A program made the translations under genes and the position numbers. A DNA stretch of 64,000 nucleotides from Azoarcus sp. GTDB taxonomy: Bacteria; Pseudomonadota; Gammaproteobacteria; Burkholderiales; Rhodocyclaceae. The notes beneath the pieces are model-generated. The model saw only the letters and a program-made list of their open reading frames with translations, was not told where the DNA came from and did no database searches. This document shows positions 47,180 to 57,398 of this stretch, one piece after another; position 1 is the stretch's first letter, and the number at the start of each line of letters is the position of its first letter. The DNA lies in NCBI GenBank assembly GCA_031268195.1, contig JAIRXQ010000059.1:1-64000 (forward strand). Direction: 5' to 3'.

Positions 47180-48183
47180 ACTCCGTAGTAGGCGCGATAC
47201 CAGGACACGAACCTGCCTACCCCGTCGCGCACGGATGTAGTCGGTTTGAAACCCGTCCAGGCGTCGAGCTCCGCCGTGTCGGCAAAAGTGGCCGGCACGT
47301 CGCCATCCTGCATGGGCAGGAAATTCTTCACCGCTTCGCGGCCGAGCGCCTGCTCAATGGCGGCGATGAAATCCATCAATTCCACCGGATCGTGATTGCC
47401 GATGTTGAACACCCGAAACGGCGCGCGTGAGCGGCCCGGATCGGGATGTTGCGGGTCGAACGCCGCATCGGCCTGCGCCGTGTGCCCGAGCACGCGCAAC
47501 ACGCCCTCGACGATGTCATCGATGTAAGTGAAGTCGCGCCGCATCCTGCCCTGATTGAACACATCGATGGGCCGCCCGGCGAGGATCGCTTTCACGAACA
47601 GGAACAGCGCCATGTCCGGCCTGCCCCACGGCCCGTACACCGTGAAAAAGCGCAGCCCGGTGGTGGGCAAGCCGTAGAGATGGCTGTAGGTGTGGGCCAT
47701 CAGCTCGTTGGCTTTCTTGGTGGCGGCATAAAGGCTCACCGGATGATCGACGCTGTCGTGCTCGGAAAACGGCATCTTCTCGTTGCCGCCGTACACGCTG
47801 GAGCTGGACGCGTAGACCAGATGCTCGACGCCATTGTGACGGCAGCCTTCGAGGAGGTTGACGAAGCCGACGAGATTGCTATCGACGTAGGCGTGCGGGT
47901 TTTGCAGCGAATAGCGCACCCCTGCCTGCGCCGCGAGGTGGATGACGCGGGCGAATTTCTCCCGCGCGAACAGCTGCGCCATGCCGTCGCGGTCGGCCAC
48001 ATCCCGCTGCACGAAGTGGAACGCCGGGTGCGCCGCCAGCCGCGCCAGCCGTGCTTTTTTCAGGCGCGGATCGTAGTAATCATTGAGATTGTCCAGCCCC
48101 CACACCACGTCGCCGCGCGCCAGCAGCCGCTCAGAGGTGTGCATACCGATAAACCCGGCCGCGCCGGTGACGAGAATCTTCAT
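47176..48183 (-). CDS. NAD-dependent epimerase (UDP-glucuronate 4-epimerase type)
   Basis: [82 protein letters not shown]. Confidence 0.92.
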   Translation of the reverse strand: MKILVTGAAGFIGMHTSERLLARGDVVWGLDNLNDYYDPRLKKARLARLAAHPAFHFVQRDVADRDGMAQLFAREKFARVIHLAAQAGVRYSLQNPHAYVDSNLVGFVNLLEGCRHNGVEHLVYASSSSVYGGNEKMPFSEHDSVDHPVSLYAATKKANELMAHTYSHLYGLPTTGLRFFTVYGPWGRPDMALFLFVKAILAGRPIDVFNQGRMRRDFTYIDDIVEGVLRVLGHTAQADAAFDPQHPDPGRSRAPFRVFNIGNHDPVELMDFIAAIEQALGREAVKNFLPMQDGDVPATFADTAELDAWTGFKPTTSVRDGVGRFVSWYRAYYGV

Positions 48184-48295
48184 GCGTGAGCGAAATGGTT
48201 CGGAACGGCGGCGATTATCGCATGAGTGCATCCCCCGGAACGCCGCCGGGTGCGCGCTATACTTCCGCAGTTCGCATCGTCATTATCGATCGCTC

Positions 48296-49612
48296 ATGCC
48301 GCAACCCCTGTTTCAACGCCTGCTGCTGCTGCCCTACAATCTGCTCTGGCTGCTGGCGTTGCCGTGCGTGCTCCTGCGCCTCGTGTGGCGTGCACGCAAA
48401 CAGCCCGCGTACCTGCGCCATGTGCGCGAGCGTTTCGGCGGCTACCGCGTGCGCGCGCCGGGGCCGCTCGTCTGGGTGCACGCGGTGTCGGTGGGCGAGA
48501 CGCGCGCCGCCGAGCCGCTGATCCGCGCCCTGCTCGCGCGCGGGCCGGTATGCACCATCGTGCTCACCCACATGACCCCAACCGGGCGCGCCACCTCGAA
48601 AACCCTGTTCGGCGGAGAATCGCGGGTGCTGCGGGTCTATTTGCCCTACGACTTTTGCCTTTTCGTTGCGCGTTTCCTGCGCCACTTCCGCCCCGCGTTC
48701 GGCGTCGTCATGGAAACCGAATTGTGGCCCGGCCTGCTCGCCGCCTGCCGCTGGCGCGGTGTGCCGGTGCTGCTTGCCAACGCCCGCCTGTCGGCGCGTT
48801 CCGCGCGCGGTTATGGGCGCTTTCCGGCGCTCACCCGCATGACGCTTGGCGCGCTCACGGCCATCGGCGCGCAGAGCGCCGCCGACGCCAATCGCCTGAC
48901 GGCGCTCGGTGCGGGGCACGTGGCCATCACCGGCAACATCAAGTTCGACAGCGAACCACCCGCCGCCGCGCTCGCGCTGGCGGAGCGCTTTCGCGCCCGC
49001 TGCGGCCCACGCCCGGTAATCCTCGCGGCCAGCACGCGCGAAGGCGAAGAAGCGGGCATCGTCGATGAATTCATCCGTGCCGCCGCGCGCAAAAAACACC
49101 TGAACGCCCTGCTGGTGCTGACGCCGCGCCATCCGCAGCGTTTCGACGAAGTCGAAGCGCTGGTGAGCGCGGGCGGCCTTGCCGTGGCGCGCCGTTCCGC
49201 CGACGGCGATCTGGCCGGGGCCGCGCCGTTGCCCGCAGAGATTCGTGTCTGGCTGGGCGATTCGATGGGCGAAATGTACGCCTACTACGCCGCCGCCGAT
49301 GTCGCGCTCATCGGTGGCAGTTGGCTGCCGTTCGGCGGCCAGAATCCCATTGAGGCAAGCGCCGTGGGGACGCCGGTGCTGCTTGGCCCGCACACCCTCA
49401 ACTTCCGCTACGTCGCGGAAGATGCCGTTGCCGCCGGGGCCGCGCGCCGTTGCAACGACATTGCCGACGCCATGCATGCCGCGTTTGCCCTGCTGGCCGA
49501 TGCGCCTGCCCGTACCGCCATGTCCGAAGCAGGACGCGCTTTCGCCGCCGCCAACCGGGGCGCAACCGCGCGCACCGTGGCGCTGATCGACGAAATCGTG
49601 GCCAGGCAGTGA
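48296..49612 (+). CDS. waaA: 3-deoxy-D-manno-octulosonic acid transferase
   Basis: RFGGYRVRAPGPLVWVHAVSVGETRAAEPLI, GVVMETELWPGLLAAC, GGSWLPFGGQNPIEASA. Confidence 0.94.
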   Translation: MPQPLFQRLLLLPYNLLWLLALPCVLLRLVWRARKQPAYLRHVRERFGGYRVRAPGPLVWVHAVSVGETRAAEPLIRALLARGPVCTIVLTHMTPTGRATSKTLFGGESRVLRVYLPYDFCLFVARFLRHFRPAFGVVMETELWPGLLAACRWRGVPVLLANARLSARSARGYGRFPALTRMTLGALTAIGAQSAADANRLTALGAGHVAITGNIKFDSEPPAAALALAERFRARCGPRPVILAASTREGEEAGIVDEFIRAAARKKHLNALLVLTPRHPQRFDEVEALVSAGGLAVARRSADGDLAGAAPLPAEIRVWLGDSMGEMYAYYAAADVALIGGSWLPFGGQNPIEASAVGTPVLLGPHTLNFRYVAEDAVAAGAARRCNDIADAMHAAFALLADAPARTAMSEAGRAFAAANRGATARTVALIDEIVARQ

Positions 49613-49635
49613 ACCAGACGGGAAGCGCCGCCGCC

Positions 49636-52600
49636 ATGTTCTCGGTCGTTTTCTCCAATCGCCACGAAAATCTGCTCGACGTCCTGCTCGCGCATCTGGG
49701 CGCGGCCAGACGCGGCCCGTTCGCGCGCGAACAAGTGGTGACGCCGAGCAGCGCCATGCGCCGCGCCATCGAACTCGCGCAAGCCGGGCGCGCCGGCGTG
49801 TGCGCCGCGCTCGACTTCGATTACCTCGCGCAATGGCTGTGGCGAAGCATCGGCCGGGTCGTGCCGACGCCGGATGCCTCGCCCTACGCCCCCACCGCGC
49901 TGGTCTGGCGGCTGCTGGCCGCGCTCGATGCGCCGTGGACGCGCGCCCATCCGCGGCTCGCCAACTACCTCGACCGTGCCGAGGCGCGCACACGCTTCGA
50001 GCTGGCAACCCGCCTGGCAAGACTGTTCGACCATTACCTCTGCTATCGCCCGGACTGGCTCGAACGCTGGCGCGCGGGGGAGGCGGGCGGCAGCGGCGCC
50101 GACGCCGCGTGGCAAGCCGAGCTGTGGCGACGCATCCACCGCAACGGCGCGCCGCCGCCTTTGCCGTTCATGGCCTTCCTGCGCCGCGCCGCCGACATGG
50201 ACGATGCCGAACTCGCCGCACTGGGCTGGCCCGCCGCCGTCCATATCTTCGCCTTGCCCGCGCTGCCGCCGCTCTACCTCGAAGTGCTGCACACGCTGGC
50301 GCGAGTGCTCGATGTGCGGCTGTACATGCTCAATCCGTGCCGGGAATACTGGTACGACATCATCGACCTGCCGCGCCTGTCCTGGCTGGCGCGGCGGCAA
50401 CGCGACCTCTACCACGAATCCGGCAACGGCCTGCTCGCGGCGTGGGGCAGGCAGACGCAAGCCTGTATCGAATCCTTGCTGGAGAGCGACACCCCCATGC
50501 AAGACGAAGCGGCTTTCGCGCCCAACCCCGGCACGCATCTCCTGGCGCGGCTGCAAAGCGCCATGCTCGATCTGCGCGAGCCGGGCGATGCACCCACCCC
50601 GCTCGCCCCCGACGATCGCAGCATCGAAGTGCATGTTTGCCACTCGCGCACGCGCGAACTGGAAGCCCTGCACGACCGGTTGCTCTCCCTGTTCGCGGCG
50701 CCGCACCCGCCGCGCCCCGGCGACATTGCCGTGCTCACGCCTGATCTGGCCGCGTGTGCGCCGCTGATCGAAGCCGTGTTCGGCGCGGCCCCGCCCGAAC
50801 GCCGCATTCCGTGGCGCGTCACCGGCCTGAGCGGCGATGCGGAAAACCCGGTCGCGCAGGCGCTCGACTGGCTGCTCGCGCTGGCGGCAGGAAGCGCCCC
50901 CGCGAGCTGCGTATTCGATCTCCTGCAACATCCGCTGGTGGCCGCGCATTTCGGGCTGGATGCCGCCGCGCTCGAACAGGTGCGCACATGGCTGGATGCC
51001 GCCGGTGTGCGCTGGGGGCTGGACAGCGAACAGGCGCGTGAAGCCGGCGCGGGCGGCGCGCATACCGTGGCGCGCGGCCTCGAACGCCTGTTTCTGTCGT
51101 GGGCGGCGGGCGATGCCGCCGCGCGCGGCCTGTTCGCCGACTGCATCGGCGTCGCCCGCGCGCCGCGTGGCAACGACGGACTGGTGCTTGGCAGCTTTTG
51201 GCGCTACGCGCGCACGCTGCGCGAACTGCGCAAGGAGCTGCTCGCATCGCACACCGCCGAGGGCTGGCGCGTGCTCCTGCTGCGCGTGCTCGATGAACTG
51301 GTGGGCGAAGCCCCCGGCGAAGCCGAGGACATGCGCGCCGTGCGCGGCGCGATCAACGCGCTGGCCGGGGACATCGCCGCTGGGCTGGGCGAAGAAGGCA
51401 CGCCCCTCGCGCTGCCGCTCGATGTCATCCATCCCGCCCTTGTCACGCGGCTCGACGAGCGCGCGCGCGGCGGCGTTCCCGGCGGCATGGTGACCTTCTC
51501 GCCCCTGTCCTCATTGCGCGGCCTGCCGTATCGCATCGTCTGCATCATCGGACTCGATCACGGCGCTTTCCCCGGCGCGGCGCGTGACGACGAATTCGAC
51601 CTCATGGCCCTCGAACCGCGCAAAGGCGACCGCCAGCGCCGCACCGACGACCGCAACCTGTTCCTCGACGCCGTGCTCGCCGCGCGCGATGTGCTGCACC
51701 TGTCCTACGTGGGCCGCAGCATCCGCGACAACGCCGAAGCGCCGCCCTCGGTGCTGGTCGACGAACTGCTCGATGCGCTCGCCCCCGCCTGCACCGGGTC
51801 GCGCACCCCCGCCGCCCTTGCCGCCGCCCGCGCCCGCCTCATCGTGCGCCATCCACTACAAGCCTTCTCGCCGGCTTACTTTGCGCCGGACAAGGACGAC
51901 GCCCGGCTGGTCAACTTCCGCGCCGAATTCGCCGCCGCGCTCAACGAGCGCGCCCGCCGGCAAGCCGCGCCCGCCGCCGCACCGCGCCTTGCCGCGGACG
52001 ACGATGAAAACGACCTGCCGGACGATGCCGCCATGCCGCCGTTTTTCACCGCCCCGCTGCCGCCGCCCGACGAAGATTGGCGGCGCGTCGATCTCGCCGC
52101 CCTGCAACGCTTCTTCGCCCAGCCCTGCCGCTACCTGTTGCACGAACGCCTTGGGCTGGATTTGTATGAAGGCGAAGATACGCTGTCCGACGTCGAACCG
52201 TTCGTCTCCGGCTACGCCGAGCGCCGTGCACTGGCCGCGCGCCTGCTGCCCGTGCTGCTTGTCGAATCGGACGAAAATGCGCCCGAAACCGCACCCGAAA
52301 CCGCCCTCGACGATGACACGCTGTTCGCGCTCGCCCGCGCCGGGAGCGAATATCCGGCGGGCCGTCTCGGCGAAAGCGCCCTGCGCGGCGAACTGACCGC
52401 CTTGCGTACCTTCGCCGCCCGGGTCAACGCCGCACGCGCCCCCGCCCGTCTGCCGCCGCATGTCGTGCGCTGCGACTTCGATCTCTCCGGCGAAACCTGG
52501 ACGCTGCAAGCGAGCTTCGCGGAGGTGCGCACGCCCGGGCTCATCCGCCATCGTTACGACGACATGCGGCCGCGCGACTACCTCGCGGCCTGGCTTGAGC

Positions 52601-52995
52601 ACCTCACCTTGTGCGCCGCACCGCCCGCTGGGCTGCAATGCCATACCCTCGGCCTTGCGCGCGACGGCGAATTCACCCTGCATCCGGTGCCGCCCGACGA
52701 AGCGCGGCAAAACCTCGCCGCGCTGCTGGCGCTCTACCGGCAAGGGCTGTGCGAACCGCTGCGTTTTTTCCCCAAATCGGCATGGGAATTCGTGCAGCAT
52801 GGCGGAGACGAGGAAAAGGCGCGCAAGAAATGGCGTGGCAGCGAATGGGACGGCGGCTATCCCGAAAAGAACGACATCGCCTATCGGCTGGCCCTGCGTG
52901 GTGTGGATGATGCGCTTGGCGAAAAATTTCGGGAAAACAGCATGGCGGTCTTTGACCCTTTGCGCCACTATCTCGTAGATTCGCGTTTGCAATGA
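49636..52995 (+). CDS. recC: Exodeoxyribonuclease V gamma subunit
   Basis: MFSVVFSNRHENLLDVL start, LDFDYLAQWLWR, YRIVCIIGLDHGAFPG, full length about 1120 aa. Confidence 0.92.
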   Translation: MFSVVFSNRHENLLDVLLAHLGAARRGPFAREQVVTPSSAMRRAIELAQAGRAGVCAALDFDYLAQWLWRSIGRVVPTPDASPYAPTALVWRLLAALDAPWTRAHPRLANYLDRAEARTRFELATRLARLFDHYLCYRPDWLERWRAGEAGGSGADAAWQAELWRRIHRNGAPPPLPFMAFLRRAADMDDAELAALGWPAAVHIFALPALPPLYLEVLHTLARVLDVRLYMLNPCREYWYDIIDLPRLSWLARRQRDLYHESGNGLLAAWGRQTQACIESLLESDTPMQDEAAFAPNPGTHLLARLQSAMLDLREPGDAPTPLAPDDRSIEVHVCHSRTRELEALHDRLLSLFAAPHPPRPGDIAVLTPDLAACAPLIEAVFGAAPPERRIPWRVTGLSGDAENPVAQALDWLLALAAGSAPASCVFDLLQHPLVAAHFGLDAAALEQVRTWLDAAGVRWGLDSEQAREAGAGGAHTVARGLERLFLSWAAGDAAARGLFADCIGVARAPRGNDGLVLGSFWRYARTLRELRKELLASHTAEGWRVLLLRVLDELVGEAPGEAEDMRAVRGAINALAGDIAAGLGEEGTPLALPLDVIHPALVTRLDERARGGVPGGMVTFSPLSSLRGLPYRIVCIIGLDHGAFPGAARDDEFDLMALEPRKGDRQRRTDDRNLFLDAVLAARDVLHLSYVGRSIRDNAEAPPSVLVDELLDALAPACTGSRTPAALAAARARLIVRHPLQAFSPAYFAPDKDDARLVNFRAEFAAALNERARRQAAPAAAPRLAADDDENDLPDDAAMPPFFTAPLPPPDEDWRRVDLAALQRFFAQPCRYLLHERLGLDLYEGEDTLSDVEPFVSGYAERRALAARLLPVLLVESDENAPETAPETALDDDTLFALARAGSEYPAGRLGESALRGELTALRTFAARVNAARAPARLPPHVVRCDFDLSGETWTLQASFAEVRTPGLIRHRYDDMRPRDYLAAWLEHLTLCAAPPAGLQCHTLGLARDGEFTLHPVPPDEARQNLAALLALYRQGLCEPLRFFPKSAWEFVQHGGDEEKARKKWRGSEWDGGYPEKNDIAYRLALRGVDDALGEKFRENSMAVFDPLRHYLVDSRLQ

Positions 52996-53017
52996 CAGTT
53001 TGTACGGAAAAACAAAA

Positions 53018-53599
53018 ATGTCTCTGACTATTTTCGTGTGTATTGTGGTCGTCGCGGTGGTGGCAATCATCCTTTTCAGGAACCTGCAATTGCAGAAACG
53101 CCGCCGGCAGCAGGAAGCCGCATGGTTCGCGGCGACCCTGAAAGATCGGTCCGGCACCTTCTTGCCGGACGAAAACCGTGGCCCCGTGCGCGCCCGTCCC
53201 GTCCTGCTCGACGCCGCCGAAGCCCGCCTGCTCGCCGCGCTTGCGGCAGCCTTCCCGAAAATGGCCGTTTTCTGCCACGTCGGCTTTGCACGCATCCTCG
53301 TCCTCTCGCCCGATGCACGCGAGCTCGCCGCCTTCACCGCCGATTTTCTCATCTGCAAGCAAAGCGATGCCGGCATCGCCCCCACCGCCGCCATCGAACT
53401 GGACAACCCCGGCGCGCGCCCCGACGAAAACCGCCAGAACGCCTTCACCCAAAAACAGCGCGCCCTCGCAGAAGCGGGCATCCCACTCCTGCGCTACGCC
53501 GCCGCCGCCCCGCCCGACGTAGAAGCCCTGCGCCGTGACGTGGCCAACGCCATCGTCGCCCAGTCCCGCGCCGCGAAAACGGCGGGGAAGCGGACGTAA
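53018..53599 (+). CDS. DUF2726-like membrane-anchored protein
   Basis: N-terminal TM, LLDAAEARLLAALAAAFPKMAVFCHVGFARIL and DFLICKQSDAGIAPTAAIELD. Confidence 0.7.
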   Translation: MSLTIFVCIVVVAVVAIILFRNLQLQKRRRQQEAAWFAATLKDRSGTFLPDENRGPVRARPVLLDAAEARLLAALAAAFPKMAVFCHVGFARILVLSPDARELAAFTADFLICKQSDAGIAPTAAIELDNPGARPDENRQNAFTQKQRALAEAGIPLLRYAAAAPPDVEALRRDVANAIVAQSRAAKTAGKRT

Positions 53600-53821
53600 G
53601 GGAAAGCTTGGGGATATAAACGAACGATCGGGATGACCTGACCGGAAGTTGTACTGGAGGCGAGCCTGTAACATCATCCTGATTCACTGATGTATGCTTT
53701 GATCATGGCCGAGTGCGCCGCGGCGCGGGCAAAAACAGCGAAAGGCCGCATGATGTGGGAGCGTGCAGCAAAAATGCTGCACATGTGCTCCGTCCCTCAG
53801 AACAAGGGAACAACGGAAATA

Positions 53822-53898
53822 TGGCGCGCCCGGCGCGATTCGAACGCACGACCCCTGCCTTCGGAGGGCAGTACTCTATCCAGCTGAGCTACGGGCGC
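53822..53898 (-). tRNA. tRNA-Arg(CCG), CCA encoded
   Basis: Minus strand GCGCCCGTAGCTCAGCTGGATAGAGTACTGCCCTCCGAAGGCAGGGGTCGTGCGTTCGAATCGCGCCGGGCGCGCCA folds as a cloverleaf with anticodon CCG. Confidence 0.97.
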
Positions 53899-54196
53899 TT
53901 CCCAACGGCGCATGCCGATGAGGGGCGGGAGAATAACCCGTTTCCCGGTGCGATGGAAGCGGCCCATTTGCGCAAGCAGGGCAAGTGCGCCGCGAACGTC
54001 ATCGGTCATGGCATCGAAGCTGCGATGGCCGCGCAATTGACAATGCCATGTCATGGGTTGGTCAACGTAGACGAATATGGAAGGGAAAACCGTTTCGTCA
54101 CCCACTTCGGGTATGCCGTTTGGCGGCTCGTCACCACAAGGCTGAACGAACCGCTCGGCGGGTGCTCTTTTTCGTTTTCAGGGCGCAAATCCTCCC

Positions 54197-54766
54197 CTAT
54201 TTACGCAAGCGCTTGTGCACCGCATTGCGCAGCGCGGAGAAGAACGCGGTGCATGCGCCGAGGCAGTGCCCATCCGCCACTTTGTCGCCGGAGACGTTTT
54301 CCATGTCGTGCGCCCGCCTGCTCAGGTAGGCTTTGCCCAGCTCGCTGCGGCGCTTGGTGAATTCGTCCGCGGCCAGAATTGCCGTCTGATCGTCGCAGGC
54401 GTGGAAAAGACGAACTTCGCGGAAAACGTACATGTCGTTTTGCAGGGCAAGGTATTGCTCACCCGCGATCTGGTGGCCGCTGGCGCGTTCGATGGGCTTC
54501 ATGAATGTGAGCACGACGGCGAGCAGGGCCGCCAGGGTGGATGCTCCGGCCCCGAAGCTCGGGTGGTCGCGGAAAAACGCCAGCCCCGCCAGCGTGCTCA
54601 AGGCTACGGTGACGATGCCCAGGATGTAATGATGCCGCCGCCAGCGGGCCGCTTCGCGGAATTGCGTGCTGGCGGCGGACTGGCATTCCGCCTCCAGCCG
54701 TTGCAGTTCCCCCGCCACGGAACGCTTGGTGGCGGGGGAGTGGACTTCGTATTCTCCAGTCATCAT
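54197..54766 (-). CDS. Stand-alone SLATT/DUF4231-like two-TM protein
   Basis: FREAARWRRHHYILGIVTVALSTLAGLAFF, ALLAVVLTFMKPIERASGHQIAGEQYLALQNDMYVFREV layout. Confidence 0.65.
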   Translation of the reverse strand: MMTGEYEVHSPATKRSVAGELQRLEAECQSAASTQFREAARWRRHHYILGIVTVALSTLAGLAFFRDHPSFGAGASTLAALLAVVLTFMKPIERASGHQIAGEQYLALQNDMYVFREVRLFHACDDQTAILAADEFTKRRSELGKAYLSRRAHDMENVSGDKVADGHCLGACTAFFSALRNAVHKRLRK

Positions 54767-54892
54767 GGCCTGCTTGTCGCGGGTGAAGCGGCGATGGTAC
54801 GCTGTCCATCACGGACGGTATATATGTCCCTATTGCTTCGCGGTGTGAAAAGTTTCAGGCTCAATATCTGCCATAGCGTTCTGGAGCAAGCC

Positions 54893-55555
54893 ATGAAGCG
54901 AACGGTTTTTTTCTCCTCCGGCATGCGCACCCGGTTGGCGTGTTACGGGCTGGCGCTGGCGGCGATGCTCGGGTTGGGCGGCTGCGCGACGCCGCTGCCT
55001 TCTTATGAAAATGAAGCGCAACTCATTGAAGAACAAGGCGAGCCGACCGCGCGCTGGCAAAACGAGGATGGCACCCGCACCCTCGAATACGCGACGCAGC
55101 CCGACGGCACCACCTGCTTGATGGCGCAGATCGATGGCGAGGGCAGGCTCTTGCGGCGCTGGGATGCGCTTGGGCGCGAGAGTCTCGCCCAGATCAAACC
55201 CGGCATGACGAAGGACGAGGTGGCGCGGCGGCTGGGCGCGCATCGCTCGGAGAAAACCCTCGCGGACAAGAAGCAGGAAGTGTGGGACTGGAACATCCGC
55301 CACCGCGGCCGCGGCGTCGCCACCTTGTTCAAAGTTGTTTTCGAGAACGGCAAGGTGAAGTACATCTCCCGCACCCGCGTCTATCCAGAAGGCGAGCCCG
55401 GTGCGTACTGGGGGTATCCCCATTATTTTTATCCGTACCCATATTATTACGGCCCACCGTTCCGGCCGTGGACAGGCCACCGCTACCGCTGGGGCGGACG
55501 CGGCGGCAGAGGGCATTTCGGCGGCGGCATCCATCGCGGCGGCCGCCGGCACTGA
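54893..55555 (+). CDS. Lipoprotein with BamE/SmpA-like domain and Tyr/Gly/His-rich tail
   Basis: Lipobox LGLGGCATP; IKPGMTKDEVARRLGAHRSEKTL..QEVWDWN; low-complexity C-terminus. Confidence 0.75.
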   Translation: MKRTVFFSSGMRTRLACYGLALAAMLGLGGCATPLPSYENEAQLIEEQGEPTARWQNEDGTRTLEYATQPDGTTCLMAQIDGEGRLLRRWDALGRESLAQIKPGMTKDEVARRLGAHRSEKTLADKKQEVWDWNIRHRGRGVATLFKVVFENGKVKYISRTRVYPEGEPGAYWGYPHYFYPYPYYYGPPFRPWTGHRYRWGGRGGRGHFGGGIHRGGRRH

Positions 55556-55578
55556 AGTGTGCCGACGAGGCGCACGGC

Positions 55579-56082
55579 TTATTCGGACGGGACGATGATG
55601 ACCACGCGGCGGTTCAGGGCGCGGCCTTCCCGCGTCGTGTTGTCGCCGACCGGGCTGGTTGCGCCAAAGCTTCGCACCGTAATGTTTTCGTAAGGGATGC
55701 CGTTGCGGGCGATTTCGCGCGCGACTGCTTCGGCGCGGCGGCGGGAGAGTTTGTTGTTGATGCGTTTGCGGCCCGACCCGTCGGCATGGCCTTCGATGCG
55801 CAAATGTTCGATGCCGATTTCGGTGACGACCTTCACCAGACGGGCGATGGTTTCGCGGTTCGGCGCGGAGAGCGTCGAGGCGTTGCTGTCAAACAGCAAA
55901 CGTCCGTCGAGGTCGAACCCCCAGCCGTCTTCTTCGCGGTGAAAGCCGATTTCACGCAAGATCTGGATCTGTTCCGCGCTCAATCTTTTCGCGGGCGGCG
56001 GCGTCTGGCAGGCAGCGATCAGCACGCCCGCGCAACACAGCAACACGACTCGGTAAAGCACGCTCGCACGCAACGGCATCAT
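55579..56082 (-). CDS. yfiB: OmpA-family lipoprotein (YfiB-like)
   Basis: Lipobox LIAACQT; LRIEGHADGSGRKRINNKLSRRRAEAVAREI; 3' gene of a YfiRNB-like operon. Confidence 0.82.
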   Translation of the reverse strand: MMPLRASVLYRVVLLCCAGVLIAACQTPPPAKRLSAEQIQILREIGFHREEDGWGFDLDGRLLFDSNASTLSAPNRETIARLVKVVTEIGIEHLRIEGHADGSGRKRINNKLSRRRAEAVAREIARNGIPYENITVRSFGATSPVGDNTTREGRALNRRVVIIVPSE

Positions 56083-57398
56083 GTCTCCTCCAGCGTCGCA
56101 TCCACAGTGGGGTCATACATGCAGGCGCGGGCGCGGCCAAGGCGCTTGGCGCGGTACATGGCGTGATCCGCCGCGCGCAGCAAGGATTCACCGTCGTCGG
56201 CCTGATCGGGGAAGAGCGCCATGCCGATGCTCACGCTCAATTCAATGTCCACTTCCTGCTCGCCCAGGCGCAGTTTGCGCGCCATCGCCGCGAGGATTTT
56301 GTTCGCCACATGGTGCAGGTCATCCTCGCCGCCCACGGATGTGAGCAAGATGGCGAATTCGTCGCCGCCCAGACGGGCGGCGAGGTCGCTTTCGCGCACC
56401 GACCCGCTCAGACGGCGGCCGACGTTGACCAGGAGCGCATCGCCCGCCGCGTGGCCGTAATTATCGTTGATGTCCTTGAAATGGTCGTTGTCGATGTACA
56501 GCACCCCGACCCGCGTGTTGGCGCTGCGCGCCTTGGAAATGGCTTTTTCCAGTTGTTCGCTGAAGCAGGCGCGGTTGGCGAGGCTGGTCAGCATGTCGCA
56601 CATCGCCATGCGCGACAGGGATTGGTTGACGGTTTCCAGTTGCGACTGGCGCAGCGACAACTCGGCGTTGCGCGCCTGAATTTCCCCGAACAGGGCGTTG
56701 AAATCCTGTCCGAGACTGTTGAATTCAGCGATCTCGAACGCGGGCAGGCGCCGCGAAAAATTGCCTTCGAGCCGCGCGGCGCGCGCCATGCCCGCCAACG
56801 CGGAGAGTTCGGCGGCGAAACGCTGCTCCATGAAGCGCGCCGACATGCGGGAGGCCAGCACCGCCAGGCACAGGCAGACCGCGAACACGATCAGCACCCG
56901 GTAGATGAAGCCCACGAACACGGAGCCGTCGCCCCGCAGTTCGACCACGCCGAGATATTGCTGGCTGAGCTTGCGCTGATCGTCGGGGCGGCTCTGGCCG
57001 CTGGATTCGATGTTGACGCTGGCGGTATCGTCGATGAACGAGAGCGCCGCCATGAATGCCGCGATGTGGCTGGTAGACGAGTCTTGGCAATTCTTGCTGT
57101 GCGCCTGCGCGAATTCGCTGCCACTGGCGGTGCGGATCGTGATGCTGCACAACGGCTCGCGGCCGACGATCTCTTGCAGGATTTCGGTGGTCGTCTCGCG
57201 GTCTTCGAACATCACCGCCGCCTCGGTTGCGTAGGCGGTGGTGCGGGCGATGAGGGTCATGTTTTCTTCGTGCTGCAAGCGCAGGGAAACAAAGGAAACC
57301 ACCGCGAACGACACGCCGCTGATGAGCAGGATCATGGCCACCGACCAGAACACGATGCGGCGAAGAACCCCGAACAAGGTTTTGCGAGATGTCGTCAC
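56079..57398 (-). CDS. yfiN: Membrane diguanylate cyclase (YfiN/DgcN/TpbB-like)
   Basis: RESDLAARLGGDEFAILL: GGDEF active site with RxxD I-site; TM plus periplasmic sensor region. Confidence 0.9.
   Translation of the reverse strand: MTTSRKTLFGVLRRIVFWSVAMILLISGVSFAVVSFVSLRLQHEENMTLIARTTAYATEAAVMFEDRETTTEILQEIVGREPLCSITIRTASGSEFAQAHSKNCQDSSTSHIAAFMAALSFIDDTASVNIESSGQSRPDDQRKLSQQYLGVVELRGDGSVFVGFIYRVLIVFAVCLCLAVLASRMSARFMEQRFAAELSALAGMARAARLEGNFSRRLPAFEIAEFNSLGQDFNALFGEIQARNAELSLRQSQLETVNQSLSRMAMCDMLTSLANRACFSEQLEKAISKARSANTRVGVLYIDNDHFKDINDNYGHAAGDALLVNVGRRLSGSVRESDLAARLGGDEFAILLTSVGGEDDLHHVANKILAAMARKLRLGEQEVDIELSVSIGMALFPDQADDGESLLRAADHAMYRAKRLGRARACMYDPTVDATLEET

Noticed and set aside
49408-51432. 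674-aa minus-strand ORF
   Set aside because: Antisense to recC and the end of waaA
53822-53898. tRNA-Arg as attachment site of an integrated island
   Set aside because: No integrase and no duplicate of the tRNA 3' end seen nearby
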